Part shown: one piece after another, positions 18,567 through 28,691 of the stretch
Layout of the letters: each line of letters starts with the position of its first letter
Numbering within the stretch: the first letter of the stretch is position 1
Source: an archaeon
GTDB lineage: Archaea > Methanobacteriota_B > Thermococci > Methanofastidiosales > NM3
Length of the DNA stretch: 64,000 bases
NCBI GenBank assembly: GCA_004212155.1
Contig: RXIG01000008.1
Span: 31,827-95,826, forward strand
Direction: 5' to 3'
Position numbers and translations under genes: made by a program
The notes under the pieces: generated by a model
What the model saw: the letters and a program-made list of their open reading frames with translations, nothing else
Databases searched by the model: none
Told to the model about the DNA's origin: nothing

Positions 18567-19256
18567 ATGGAACAAGGGAAAGATTTTGATTACGAAGTAT
18601 TGAAGAGTCCGGCATACACCTTGCTGCAGGTCAACCTCAAGAGCGGCCAGTCCATCAAGGCGGAGGCGGGTGCCATGGTCTCGATGTCTGCCAACTGCAC
18701 CGTGCAAACGGGTATGCAGGGAGGCATGTTCGGTGCGTTCAAGCGCAAGGCGCTTGGAGGCGAGTCGTTCTTCCAGAACACGTTCACGGCTGAGAACGGC
18801 CCGGGCGAGATCACGCTGGCACCAGGGTATCCAGGCGACATACAGTGCATCCCGATGGAAGGCGAAAGGTGGATGATGCAGTCGGGAGCGTTCCTTGCAT
18901 CGACCCCCGACATGACACTTGACACCAAGTTCCAGGGGCTGCGGGGCATGGTATCGCGCGAGGGGCTCTTCTTCCTCAAGGCGGAAGGCAGGGGCGACCT
19001 CTTCGTCTCGGCGTTTGGCGCGCTCATCAAGCGCGAGCTTGCCGGCGAGATGATCATCGACACCGGGCACCTCGTGGGATTCTCCGAATCCATCGACTAC
19101 GAGGTCAAAAAGATCGGGGGGCTCAAGTCGACGTTCCTCTCGGGTGAAGGGCTCGTGCTCAAGCTCAAAGGGCACGGCAACGTCTACCTGCAGACGAGGA
19201 ACCCGACGGCGTTTGGCAGCTGGCTCGTTCCGTTCCTTCCCAACAAGAATCAGTAA
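18567..19256 (+). CDS. AIM24 / TIGR00266 family protein
   Basis: QVNLKSGQSIKAEAGAMVSMSANCTVQTGMQGGMFGAFKRKALGGESFFQNTFTAENGPGEITLAPGYPGDI. Confidence 0.9.
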   Translation: MEQGKDFDYEVLKSPAYTLLQVNLKSGQSIKAEAGAMVSMSANCTVQTGMQGGMFGAFKRKALGGESFFQNTFTAENGPGEITLAPGYPGDIQCIPMEGERWMMQSGAFLASTPDMTLDTKFQGLRGMVSREGLFFLKAEGRGDLFVSAFGALIKRELAGEMIIDTGHLVGFSESIDYEVKKIGGLKSTFLSGEGLVLKLKGHGNVYLQTRNPTAFGSWLVPFLPNKNQ

Positions 19257-19334
19257 GTCACCAGATGGTGACTCTCTTTTTTCTTCTGTTTTCAGTTCTC
19301 TAATTCATAGATTTTTTTTCTTTCTTAAAACGTA

Positions 19335-19568
19335 AAATGAAAGAGTAAGATCATTGAAGATTCATTCATATCAATTTACATACGTGGACCTAATCAGGGA
19401 GGGACTGTCAGTATAGTCACCACAATATTTGACGATGACACAAAACGAAGTGCGTATCGCTTTAAGCCCGTGCACATCGGCATCCACCTTTACCTTCCAT
19501 CGTCTGACAGAATGAAAAAAGCAATATGGCTCGAAGGCAAAAACAACTTTGGTTTCTGCATCAACTAG
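19335..19568 (+). pseudogene. Start-less ORF fragment, possible gene remnant
   Basis: Open frame DSFISIYIRGPNQGGTVSIVTTIFDDDTKRSAYRFKPVHIGIHLYLPSSDRMKKAIWLEGKNNFGFCIN* without an in-frame ATG/GTG/TTG near its 5' end. Confidence 0.35.
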
Positions 19569-19738
19569 CGGTCGTTTGTGAATCGAGCTAAAAATACCGG
19601 GACATGAAGGCGTATCATCATTGCAGAGACATTACATTGAGTTTTTATATGAGTCAGGGATAAGTTTTTTAATCTAATTTTAGTAAATTATATAGTTATT
19701 CATAAAAATAAAATAAGTATTATTTGGGGTGATAAATA

Positions 19739-21961
19739 ATGAAACGAATTAATATTATTTTCTCTTATGCTTTTATTTTCATTCTGCTATCTGCTTTGTT
19801 CGCTTTCTCGCCTGTTTCAGCAGCCGCAACGATAACACTCTCGCCCAGCGGGGGAGATGATACTGCGGCGATCCATGCTGCCATAGACGACATCGATGAA
19901 GGGGGTACAATATATTTTGAAGGCGGCACCTTCTACGCCAACATCGTGATCAATGATCCTGGGAAGTCATTCTCGCTCGTGGGCGCCGGTGCGGGCTCTA
20001 CCATACTTGATGGTGAAGACAACGGTTCCATCCTTCGTATCGAATACACGGGCGATTGCGCTGTTACGGTTGAGGGATTCACCATTACCAATGGAAGCGG
20101 CACGATAGATAATGATTATAGCTTTAATATGAATGGTGGTGGAATATACATCTATCAATCAAAAGCCGTCGTATCCAACTGCATTTTCATTGAAAATTAT
20201 ACAAATTCATACGGTGGTGGACTATACTCCCACGAATCAGACGTAGCCCTGAACAACTGCACGTTCGAGGATAATACAGCGGGGAGTTATGGCGGTGGCA
20301 TTGATATCGACTATTCATCCACTATTGTTAACAACTGTACGTTCTTGAACAATGATAGTGGCGATTATGCGGGAGGAATGGATATTTACTACTCGAAAGC
20401 CACGGTCACTAACAGCACGTTCGAGAATAATTACGCTGACTACGGTGGCGGAGTATATGTTTATGGCATGTATGAAAACACCACAGAGGGCGCAATTGAC
20501 ACGTCTTTAGCATCATCGTCTGGTAAACGTAGAGATACAGGTTCTGTATACCCCCTGGGCGAAGTGTTGGGTACAAACAGCGATGCCGGCAGTGTCTTTA
20601 CCGATTGTACTTTCAAAGAAAACGATGCTGAATATGGCGGCGGCATGTACAACGATTACGAAGCCATCATTTCAATTGCCACCTGCACGTTTGAGGAGAA
20701 CAGTGCCTATTACAACGGGGGGGGAATTGAAAACTATGATACGTATAGCGTGAACATAGACAACTGCCTGTTCACCGGGAACTATACGGAGTCTGGCAAC
20801 GGCGGCGGCATGCACAACTGTGGCGCCAGCCTCGTCGTGAGCACCTGTATATTCGAGTATAATGTTGCCGAATACCAAGGCGGAGGCATGATGAACGGTG
20901 ACTATTCAGAGCCGATCGTTACTGATTGCATCTTTCGATTCAACGAAGCGTACTACCAAGGTGGTGGGGGCATGATGAACGCCGGTGGGGCGGCCCCTCA
21001 CGTCATCTCTTGCACGTTCACGAACAACTGGGCGGAAAACCGCGGCGGTGGGATGTATAATGCAGGTTCCACAGGTGCTACGCCCATCGTTACCGATTGC
21101 ATATTCTCTTACAACGAGGCAGGCTGGCGCGGAGCTGGTATGGATAATCATGGCTACAGCGAACCGTACGTCACCAACTGCGTATTTGTTGGAAATGTCG
21201 TGATTGGTGAGCCACATTCAAATGCCATTGCTTCGATGGGCGATGAAGTCCCCATGGAAAGTGCCGGGGGCGGCGGTATGTTCAATGGGTATTCATGCGT
21301 GCCGACAGTAATCAATTGCACGTTCACGCAAAACTCCATACCGTACTACAGTTCTGGGGGGACCTATGATGGCGAGAACGGCGGAGGTGTGAAGTTCAAC
21401 ACATCGTACACATCGACGTTTACCAACTGCGTTATCTGGGGGAACTTCTGCGGTGACAATCCGAACGAAGTCCTTGATACCAACGGGGACTATGCGCTCA
21501 TCACGTACTCCAACGTCGGCGGCGGCTGGCCCGGCGAGGGCAACATCGACGCAGACCCGCTCTTTGTCAACGCACCAACTGACGTCGCGCTCCGCTCTGG
21601 CTCGCCCTGCATCGACGCCGGCACCGACATGAGCCCCGACGTGGTCGACGATATCCTCGGCGTTGCCAGGCCGCAGTACCGCGCATATGACATGGGTGCC
21701 TATGAATATGTGGCAAAGAGCACCTGGTCGCCCGTCTCGATCATGCCACTTGCGCGAACGCAGCTGGCATATGTCCTTGAGGAATGGAACGCGCTGTCCG
21801 AGCAGCTGCCCGAGGAGCCAAGCGACGAGATGACCGAGCTCATCGAGCGCATCCAGGAACATATGGGAAACGCGACAGGACTGGCAAATCCAATCTACGC
21901 ATCTGGCGAGCTTGCAAAGGCGCTCTCGCTCATGGGCGAGCTATCGGCGCTCATGGCATAA
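19739..21961 (+). CDS. Secreted parallel beta-helix (polymorphic outer membrane protein-like repeat) surface protein, 740 aa
   Basis: Signal peptide; repeated [YG]GGG[IM]...NCTFENN motifs; helical C-terminal tail. Confidence 0.85.
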   Translation: MKRINIIFSYAFIFILLSALFAFSPVSAAATITLSPSGGDDTAAIHAAIDDIDEGGTIYFEGGTFYANIVINDPGKSFSLVGAGAGSTILDGEDNGSILRIEYTGDCAVTVEGFTITNGSGTIDNDYSFNMNGGGIYIYQSKAVVSNCIFIENYTNSYGGGLYSHESDVALNNCTFEDNTAGSYGGGIDIDYSSTIVNNCTFLNNDSGDYAGGMDIYYSKATVTNSTFENNYADYGGGVYVYGMYENTTEGAIDTSLASSSGKRRDTGSVYPLGEVLGTNSDAGSVFTDCTFKENDAEYGGGMYNDYEAIISIATCTFEENSAYYNGGGIENYDTYSVNIDNCLFTGNYTESGNGGGMHNCGASLVVSTCIFEYNVAEYQGGGMMNGDYSEPIVTDCIFRFNEAYYQGGGGMMNAGGAAPHVISCTFTNNWAENRGGGMYNAGSTGATPIVTDCIFSYNEAGWRGAGMDNHGYSEPYVTNCVFVGNVVIGEPHSNAIASMGDEVPMESAGGGGMFNGYSCVPTVINCTFTQNSIPYYSSGGTYDGENGGGVKFNTSYTSTFTNCVIWGNFCGDNPNEVLDTNGDYALITYSNVGGGWPGEGNIDADPLFVNAPTDVALRSGSPCIDAGTDMSPDVVDDILGVARPQYRAYDMGAYEYVAKSTWSPVSIMPLARTQLAYVLEEWNALSEQLPEEPSDEMTELIERIQEHMGNATGLANPIYASGELAKALSLMGELSALMA

Positions 21962-22144
21962 CGGACCAACGCAGTCCTTTTGGACTGCTATCTTCTCTTT
22001 TATATCTGGTCTTGAAAGATCTGTTTCTTCTTTATCATGCCACTGTATGAATCCAATGTTTTTAAAATGGAAATAAAAAGTTCTTCGATAAAAATAAGCA
22101 TGAAACGACTTTAAAATAAATAAAAAAATATTTTTGTAGAAATA

Positions 22145-22933
22145 TCAATCCTTTTCTATCGCATCGATAAGCGTGAGCTGGTGCGCGCCGATGCACTTGT
22201 TGTAATCGAGCTGCGCCTCGACACCGTAGACGTCGCGGATGTTGTCGGGCGTGAGCACCTCCTCTGACGCACCGCACGAATGGACGCCGCCGTCCTTGAG
22301 CAAGAGCAACCGGTCGCAGTAGCGAAGCGAGAGGTTGAGGTTGTGGGATATGATAATCACGACCATGTTGTGTTCGACGGCAAGGGAGCGCACGAGCTTC
22401 ATGACCTCGAACTGGTGATTGATGTCAAGCTGTGACGTGGGCTCGTCGAGGAGGAGGACCCGCGGCTCCTGCGCGAGCGCGCGGGCGATGATCACGCGTT
22501 GAAGCTCGCCGCCTGAAAGTTGCGATATCGGCCGCTCAAAGAGATGATCGATCGATGTGAGCCTCATCGACTCGCGGACGATCGAGATGTCGTGGGCGCC
22601 CTCGCGCTGGAATCGGCCCAGGTGCGGGATGCGCCCCATCATGACGACGTCAAAGACGGAAAACGGGAACGTGAGCGTCGTCGACTGGGGAACGACGCCA
22701 AAGACCCTCGCGATACGGGAACGGTCCCATACCGTGACATCCTCGCCATCGAGCGTGATGGCACCGCCCTGGGGACTGAGAACGAGGCGCAGGCACCGAA
22801 GCAGCGTCGTCTTGCCCGAGCCGTTGGGGCCAACGATGCCAAACACCTCGCCGCTATGCGCGGAAAACGAGACGTCGCGCAGCACTTTTTTGGTGGGAAA
22901 CGAGAAGTTGAGGGACGAGACTGAAAGTTTCAT
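22145..22933 (-). CDS. ABC transporter ATP-binding protein (iron/siderophore/B12 family)
   Basis: GIVGPNGSGKTTLLRCL; QLSGGELQRVIIARALAQEPRVLLLDEPTSQLD. Confidence 0.95.
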   Translation of the reverse strand: MKLSVSSLNFSFPTKKVLRDVSFSAHSGEVFGIVGPNGSGKTTLLRCLRLVLSPQGGAITLDGEDVTVWDRSRIARVFGVVPQSTTLTFPFSVFDVVMMGRIPHLGRFQREGAHDISIVRESMRLTSIDHLFERPISQLSGGELQRVIIARALAQEPRVLLLDEPTSQLDINHQFEVMKLVRSLAVEHNMVVIIISHNLNLSLRYCDRLLLLKDGGVHSCGASEEVLTPDNIRDVYGVEAQLDYNKCIGAHQLTLIDAIEKD

Positions 22934-22936
22934 TTT

Positions 22937-23998
22937 TTACCACCCCATGCGCTCCTTGCGCTTTCGCAGGAGATAAAGGAAGAACGGCACGCCGAAAAGC
23001 GACGTGATGATGCCGACGGGAAGCTCGGCAGGCATGATGATCGTGCGCGCCAGCGTGTCGGTGAGGATCAAAAAGATCCCGCCAACCAAGACGGAGGCGG
23101 GGATGAGGATCTTGTGGTCGGGCCCGACGAAGATGCGGGCGATGTGGGGGATGATGAGGCCGACAAAGCCGATGACGCCCGAGACGGCAACGCAGGCGCC
23201 CACGGTAAACGCGGTGAGCACGAGTATGATACGCTTGGTCGATTCGACCTTGATGCCGAGGTCGGTCGCGTTCTCCTCGCCAAGCAGCATGGCGTTGAGC
23301 TCGCGGGAGAGCACGTAGAAGAGCGGGACAGCGACGACTATGAGGGGAAGCGTCACCGCGACCTTGTCCCACGTCGACGCCCAGAGCCCGCCCATCATCC
23401 AGAAGACGATGCGCTCGAGCTGCTGGTCGGCAAAGTAGAGCATGAGGGAGACGAGGGCCGAGAAGAACGACGAGAGCGCGATGCCTGAAAGGAGGAGCGT
23501 CTCTGTTGGCACCTTGTTGTTGACCCGCGATATCATGTAGACGAAAAAGACGGTAAGCGTCGCGAAAAGAAACGCGAAGAACGGCAGGAAGATATAGGCA
23601 AGACCGAGATTGACAGCAAGAGCCGCACCGAACGCGCCCCCCGATGAGAGGCCGCAGACGTAAGGGGACGCCATGGGATTGCGAAAGAGACCCTGCATGG
23701 CACATCCTGAGACGGCCAGGCCCATCCCGACAAGCATACCGAGCAGCACGCGCGGGAGGCGGACGTCCATCACGATGGAAGTGTACGAGTGGGGCCACGT
23801 CTGCATGACAGAGTCGCCCACGCGCGGTATCTGCATCCAGAAGATGTGCAGGATCGTTGACGGCGAGATCGATACCGGTCCGACCATGATGCCGAGGACT
23901 GCAACGGCGAACAAAGAAAGGATGAGGCCCACCATGACGGTGAGCCGATACATCCGTACGCTATGGAAGTACGCTTCGATATCCTGCATCACGTTCAC
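22937..23998 (-). CDS. FecCD-family ABC permease
   Basis: RLPRVLLGMLVGMGLAVSGCAMQGLFRNPMASPYVCGLSSGGAFGA; GFVGLIIPHIARIFVGPDHK. Confidence 0.95.
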   Translation of the reverse strand: MNVMQDIEAYFHSVRMYRLTVMVGLILSLFAVAVLGIMVGPVSISPSTILHIFWMQIPRVGDSVMQTWPHSYTSIVMDVRLPRVLLGMLVGMGLAVSGCAMQGLFRNPMASPYVCGLSSGGAFGAALAVNLGLAYIFLPFFAFLFATLTVFFVYMISRVNNKVPTETLLLSGIALSSFFSALVSLMLYFADQQLERIVFWMMGGLWASTWDKVAVTLPLIVVAVPLFYVLSRELNAMLLGEENATDLGIKVESTKRIILVLTAFTVGACVAVSGVIGFVGLIIPHIARIFVGPDHKILIPASVLVGGIFLILTDTLARTIIMPAELPVGIITSLFGVPFFLYLLRKRKERMGW

Positions 23999-25290
23999 TC
24001 GAAGTACTCAGGATAAAACCATTTCGCCAGCTGCTCGAGCCCGAGCACGAGACGGGGGTTCGATGTGACCATGTCGCTCTCGACGGCATAGACCCTGTCG
24101 TTGGCAACAGCGGATATCTGGTCCCATCCGCTGCGCGCCTTGATCTCCTCGACGGATGCGCCATACGAGAGCACTACGATGACGTCGGGGTCCTCCTGGA
24201 TGATCCACTCGCTTGAGAGCACCGGGTAGCGCGACTCCTCGTCTGCTGCGATGTTGATGCCGCCTGCCATCTCGATGAGCTCGCCGGTGAACGTGTCGGC
24301 GTTGAGGCTCTTGAACGGTTGGGACGTCTCGTAGAAGACCGTGGGTCGGTCCTCGACAGGGATCGTGTCCACGTAGTCGGTGATCTCCGATATGCGCGCC
24401 TGCATGTCGCCGATGACTTCCTGTGCGTTCTCCTCGAAGCCAAGGATCGTGCCGAAGAGCCCGATCTCATCGTAGATGTCGCTGACCGAGGCGGGATTTA
24501 TCGCCATCACGTTGATGCCGCGCTGCTCGATGTTCTCGATGGCATCGCCGTAGAAGTACCATATGACGACGAGGTCGGGCTCGAGCTCGATGAGCTTTTC
24601 CATGTCAAGCGACGACCCGCTCCCGAGATTAGGAAGGCTGGCGACCTCCTCGGGGTACGTGCTGTACTTGTCGACGCCGACGACCTTCTCGCCCGCACCG
24701 ATGGCAAACATCACCTCTGTGGCGGAGCTTGCAAGCGACACCACGCGCTCGGGCACCTTCCCTATGGTGACCTCGCGGCCGGCGCCGTCCTCGAACGTGT
24801 AGTCGATATAGGTCTCCTCGATCGAAGGCGGCACGAGGACCGCATCGATCACGTGGAGCGTGCCGTTGGTGCATTCAATGTCCTGTTCGGTAACAGAGGC
24901 CCCCCCTATGGAGAGCGAGCCTGCGGCATTGACCTCGATGTCCTCGCCCTGCAGCGTGGCAAGCGTCTGGGACTGTGAGATCTTGGATGCCGAGTACGAC
25001 CCTTCAAGCACGTGATACGTCAATATCTGTTCCAGGAGCGCCGGGTCGGACGCATAGCGCTCGTCTAGAGACTCGAGCGCGTCGTTGCTTGGCGCAAGAA
25101 GGGTGTAGTCTCCCTCCTCGCCAAACACATCATAGAGTCCTGCGGACGTGAGCGCGTCAACGAGCATCGAGAGCTGCGGGCGCTCCTCGAGCTCATCGGC
25201 GATGGTCGTATCGGGGCCGCCCCCGATGCATCCGCCGACAAGTCCCGTCAAGAGGACGATAAGCAAACCAAGTGTTACAAACTTTTTCAT
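23995..25290 (-). CDS. Lipoprotein: FAS1 (fasciclin) domain fused to FepB/BtuF-type periplasmic-binding domain
   Basis: Lipobox MKKFVTLGLLIVLLTGLVGGC; FAS1 LSMLVDALTSAGL...YTLLAPSNDALESL...ILTYHVLEGSYSASKIS...CTNGTLHVIDAVLVPP; PBP GKVPERVVSLASSATEVMFAIGAGEKVVGVDKYSTYP...EPDLVV. Confidence 0.92.
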   Translation of the reverse strand: MKKFVTLGLLIVLLTGLVGGCIGGGPDTTIADELEERPQLSMLVDALTSAGLYDVFGEEGDYTLLAPSNDALESLDERYASDPALLEQILTYHVLEGSYSASKISQSQTLATLQGEDIEVNAAGSLSIGGASVTEQDIECTNGTLHVIDAVLVPPSIEETYIDYTFEDGAGREVTIGKVPERVVSLASSATEVMFAIGAGEKVVGVDKYSTYPEEVASLPNLGSGSSLDMEKLIELEPDLVVIWYFYGDAIENIEQRGINVMAINPASVSDIYDEIGLFGTILGFEENAQEVIGDMQARISEITDYVDTIPVEDRPTVFYETSQPFKSLNADTFTGELIEMAGGINIAADEESRYPVLSSEWIIQEDPDVIVVLSYGASVEEIKARSGWDQISAVANDRVYAVESDMVTSNPRLVLGLEQLAKWFYPEYFE

Positions 25291-25567
25291 TGATGTTACC
25301 TCCTTGTGATTCATAACACCTTTTGGATACAATATAAATATTTTTCTCAATGGATATGCCATTTTATGGTAAATAGTAACACAAAACAAACTAGTTGTTT
25401 CAAATAGTAACAAGATTTTGAGAATAATAAATATGAGGGCAGATTCAGCTAATAATATAAAAAGTAACACAAAATATAATATTAAAAATAAAACGTGACA
25501 CGAAGTCGGATGCATGCGCCGCATAGACGATGGCAAGATTTATGTGGTTGCACTGCGAATGTGTGCC

Positions 25568-26422
25568 ATGAACGTGCTCTTCTGCGGAAACATGAATCAC
25601 GACATCATACTCGTGGTCCCGCGCTTCCCCGAGTTTCACGAGAAGCTCTCAGTGGAAACGTACTACGAGGGCGAGGGCGGGTCGGCTGCCAACACGTGCT
25701 GGTGGTATGCGGGCCTCGGCGGGAGTGCGCGCATGTGCGGAGCCGTCGGACAGGACGCGCGGGGGGATGCCTGCGTGCGTTCGCTCGCACACAATGGCGT
25801 CGACACGAGCCATGTCGTGCGGGCAGATGCGCCCACCGGTCTCGCCGTCGCCATGTCGTGCGGGCAGGACAAGCGCATGGTCAAGGTGAACGGCGCCAAC
25901 GACCATGTGCGCTGCACGCGCGAGGCACTCGGGGACGTCGGCCACCTTCATCTCTCATCGGTGGCAAGAGACGTGGCAAACGAGGCGATGCGCCTCGCCC
26001 GCGACGCGGGCGCCACCGTATCGTGGGACCCTTCGGAGCGTCTCTACGAGGACCTGCTGCCGCTTGTCGACATCCTCTTCATCAACGAGGACGACCATGC
26101 GCGGATGAATGCGAAAGGACACCTGCCTCCGACAGTGGTCGTCACGAAAAATGAAGGTGGCTGTGTCATCAACGACACGACCGATGTCCCCTCATACGGA
26201 TCGGACGCCGTCGACACCACGGGCGCGGGGGATGCGTTCGACGCAGGCTATCTCCACGCACTCCATGCGGGCTGTGATCCCTGGGAATGTGGCATGTGGG
26301 GCGTCGTTTGCGCATCGTTTAATGTCGCGCGCATCGGCGCACGCGACGGGTTCTCAAGCAGGGACGACATCAGCGCCACCGCACGGCGCATGATCAGGGG
26401 CCTGCGTGCATCATCTCGTTGA
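25568..26422 (+). CDS. PfkB-family carbohydrate kinase
   Basis: MNVLFCGNMNHDIILVVPRFPE...GGSAANTCWWYAGLG; VDTTGAGDAFDAGYLHAL. Confidence 0.9.
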   Translation: MNVLFCGNMNHDIILVVPRFPEFHEKLSVETYYEGEGGSAANTCWWYAGLGGSARMCGAVGQDARGDACVRSLAHNGVDTSHVVRADAPTGLAVAMSCGQDKRMVKVNGANDHVRCTREALGDVGHLHLSSVARDVANEAMRLARDAGATVSWDPSERLYEDLLPLVDILFINEDDHARMNAKGHLPPTVVVTKNEGGCVINDTTDVPSYGSDAVDTTGAGDAFDAGYLHALHAGCDPWECGMWGVVCASFNVARIGARDGFSSRDDISATARRMIRGLRASSR

Positions 26423-26873
26423 AATCGTCGAATCGTTCGAAGTGCTTGATCGCTGTGAGCTCGGCGTCGAGCAGATGGAAGTGTGACGCCTCCATCTCGG
26501 AGAGGTAGCGCAGCAGCGCGCTTTCCTCAGCTCCCTCCACCACCTCGGCAAGCGAAGCGTAGAATCTGCGAGCCGCGTCCTCGCCGCCCTTGGCGAGCTC
26601 AAAAAGCTCTGAGAGCGACTTCTCGGGGTCGAAGGCAAGCGATGGAAGCTCGAGCGACTCCATGCGTTCGCTCGACACTGTGGCCGAGACGCCCTTTCGC
26701 TTCATGAGCGCGGCGATGGCGTTCTTGTGGCGCCCTTCCTCCTCGGCGAGCCCGGCGATCTGCTCCTTCAAAAAGTACTGGTCCGTCTTGTTCTTGAGGT
26801 GAAGGTAGAACGTCTGCGCTTCAGCCTCCGATGTAATAGCGATCTGCAAAATATCCTTTACCGTATATCCCAT
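26394..26873 (-). CDS. Ferritin-like / rubrerythrin-family protein
   Basis: ILQIAITSEAEAQTFYLHL...AGLAEEEGRHKNAI...EMEASHFHLLDAEL, four-helix diiron-like ExxH motifs. Confidence 0.85.
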   Translation of the reverse strand: MGYTVKDILQIAITSEAEAQTFYLHLKNKTDQYFLKEQIAGLAEEEGRHKNAIAALMKRKGVSATVSSERMESLELPSLAFDPEKSLSELFELAKGGEDAARRFYASLAEVVEGAEESALLRYLSEMEASHFHLLDAELTAIKHFERFDDFNEMMHAGP

Positions 26874-26881
26874 TTGTTCAC

Positions 26882-28054
26882 CTACCTGTCGAAAAATCCC
26901 TTTGGCGTGAGCGGTGACATCCTCCTCAACCGGTCCACGACCGGCGGCAGCTTCTCCAGGAGGAAGTCGATATCGTCATCGGTGGTCAAGCGGCCCATGT
27001 TGAACTGGACCGACCCGTGCGCCTCCTCGTTGGACTGGCCGATCGCCGAGAGCACGTGCGACGCCGAGAGAGTCTTCGAAGAGCATGCGGAGCCTGTGGA
27101 TGCGGCGATGCCGTAATTGGAAAGCGAGAGCAGCATCGCTTCTCCCTCTATGTAGTCGAAGAGGAAGTTGACGTTGTTTGGCACGCGCTGCTGCCTGTCG
27201 CCGTTGAGGTGCGTGTCGGGAATGGCCTCGAAGGCGCCGTCGATGAGCTTCGTCTGAAGGTGCGAGAGGTGCGCGATGTCGCGTGTAAGGCGCCTTTGCG
27301 CAAGCTCTGCCGCAGCGCCCATGCCCACGATGCCAGCCACGTTCTCGGTGCCGGAGCGAATGCCCCATTCCTGTCCGCCGCCATGCATCACCGGCTCGAT
27401 GCGCACGCCGCGCCTGATGTAGAGCGCGCCCATGCCCTTGGGACCGTAGATATCATTTGACGAAAGCGTGATCAGGTCGGCACCGCAGTCATTGGCATCG
27501 ACGAGGATGCGCCCCACGGCAGCGGTCGCATCGGTATGAACGGGGATGTTGCGCTCATGCGCCCGCTCGGCGATCTCCTTGATGGGCTGCACGGTGCCTA
27601 TCTCGTTGTTTGCAAACATTACCGATACGAGGACCGTCTCTTCGGTCATGGCATCCGCCACTGCATCTGCATCGACGATGCCGTTTGGCTCCACCGGCAC
27701 GCGGGTCACCTCGAATCCCTCCTTTTCCAACGCCTTGAGCGGCGTGTGGACGGCCCAGTGCTCGATGTTGGTGGTCACGATATGGGTGCCGCGCCTCCTT
27801 GCGCGGCGTGCCACGCCCTTGAGGGCGAGGTTGTTCGATTCGGTGGCCCCCGACGTGAAGACGACCTTGTCGCCCTCGCCGGCACCAACAAACGACACGA
27901 CCTGAGCGCGTGCGGCCTCGACCGCTTCGCGCACTGCATCGCCGTATTCGTGCAGTGAGGAGGGGTTACCAAAATGAGTGGTAAAGAAGGGCTTCATGGC
28001 CTCGAAGACCTGTTCGTCGACAGGCATGCCGGCCCCGTAGTCGAAGTAGAGCAT
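26882..28054 (-). CDS. Cysteine desulfurase (NifS/IscS family)
   Basis: MLYFDYGAGMPVDEQVFEAM; VFTSGATESNNLALKG; SSNDIYGPKGMGALYIRRG; STGSACSSKTLSASHVL. Confidence 0.95.
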   Translation of the reverse strand: MLYFDYGAGMPVDEQVFEAMKPFFTTHFGNPSSLHEYGDAVREAVEAARAQVVSFVGAGEGDKVVFTSGATESNNLALKGVARRARRRGTHIVTTNIEHWAVHTPLKALEKEGFEVTRVPVEPNGIVDADAVADAMTEETVLVSVMFANNEIGTVQPIKEIAERAHERNIPVHTDATAAVGRILVDANDCGADLITLSSNDIYGPKGMGALYIRRGVRIEPVMHGGGQEWGIRSGTENVAGIVGMGAAAELAQRRLTRDIAHLSHLQTKLIDGAFEAIPDTHLNGDRQQRVPNNVNFLFDYIEGEAMLLSLSNYGIAASTGSACSSKTLSASHVLSAIGQSNEEAHGSVQFNMGRLTTDDDIDFLLEKLPPVVDRLRRMSPLTPKGFFDR

Positions 28055-28062
28055 GGTATCAC

Positions 28063-28422
28063 CTAGAAGTATAGCGTGCCGTCGGCCTCGAGGACAAGCT
28101 TGTTGAGCGTAGCGGCGCCGACGATCTCGACGTCGTCGCGAAGCGATCCCTTCTCGAGTCCGAGAAGCTGTGCCGACTGTTCACAGGCATAAAGCGTCAC
28201 GCCTGCGTCGACGGCCTGCTGTATCACGTCGGAGAGCGCGGGGAACGAACCCATGCGGACAAATGCCGCCTCGCCCTTCTGGACGATGGTGAGTCCCTTG
28301 ATGAGGAAGTATATCGTTGCGTCGACGCCCATGGCCTGGGCGGTCGTGGCGAGGATGAACGGCGCGTAGGTGCGCTCGGGGGTGTCGATGCCGCTTGTCT
28401 GCACGTAGAGCAGCTTCTTCAT
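28063..28422 (-). CDS. DsrE-family protein
   Basis: MKKLLYVQTSGIDTPERTYAPFILATTAQAMGVDATIYFLIKGLTIVQKG...LYACEQSAQLLGL. Confidence 0.85.
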   Translation of the reverse strand: MKKLLYVQTSGIDTPERTYAPFILATTAQAMGVDATIYFLIKGLTIVQKGEAAFVRMGSFPALSDVIQQAVDAGVTLYACEQSAQLLGLEKGSLRDDVEIVGAATLNKLVLEADGTLYF

Positions 28423-28691
28423 TTTTCACCGCCCCGCTTGCGGATGACAAACTCCCAGTGGTCATCCTTCTCGGCAGTCGAGACGAGCTCGTTGCCTGAT
28501 ATGTCGGCCCACGACTCGACGTCGCGCGGCGCCGACGGGTCGTCTGCTCGCAACACGACCGTGTCGCCTTCCTCGATCCTTTTTATCGCCTGGCCCAGTC
28601 TCACGATGGGCTCGGGACAGAACAATCCAATCGCATCGATCTCTTCAGTCGCTATGGGAATTCCTCCTTGAGCTTGCTGCACTCGGCCCAT
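28419..28691 (-). CDS. TusA/SirA-family sulfur carrier (start uncertain)
   Basis: IDAIGLFCPEPIVRLGQAIKRIEEGDTVVLRADDPSAPRDVESWADISGNEL (CPxP motif). Nearest ATG gives MGRVQQAQGGIPIATEE, overlapping the ArsR 3' end. Confidence 0.85.
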   Translation of the reverse strand: MGRVQQAQGGIPIATEEIDAIGLFCPEPIVRLGQAIKRIEEGDTVVLRADDPSAPRDVESWADISGNELVSTAEKDDHWEFVIRKRGGEK

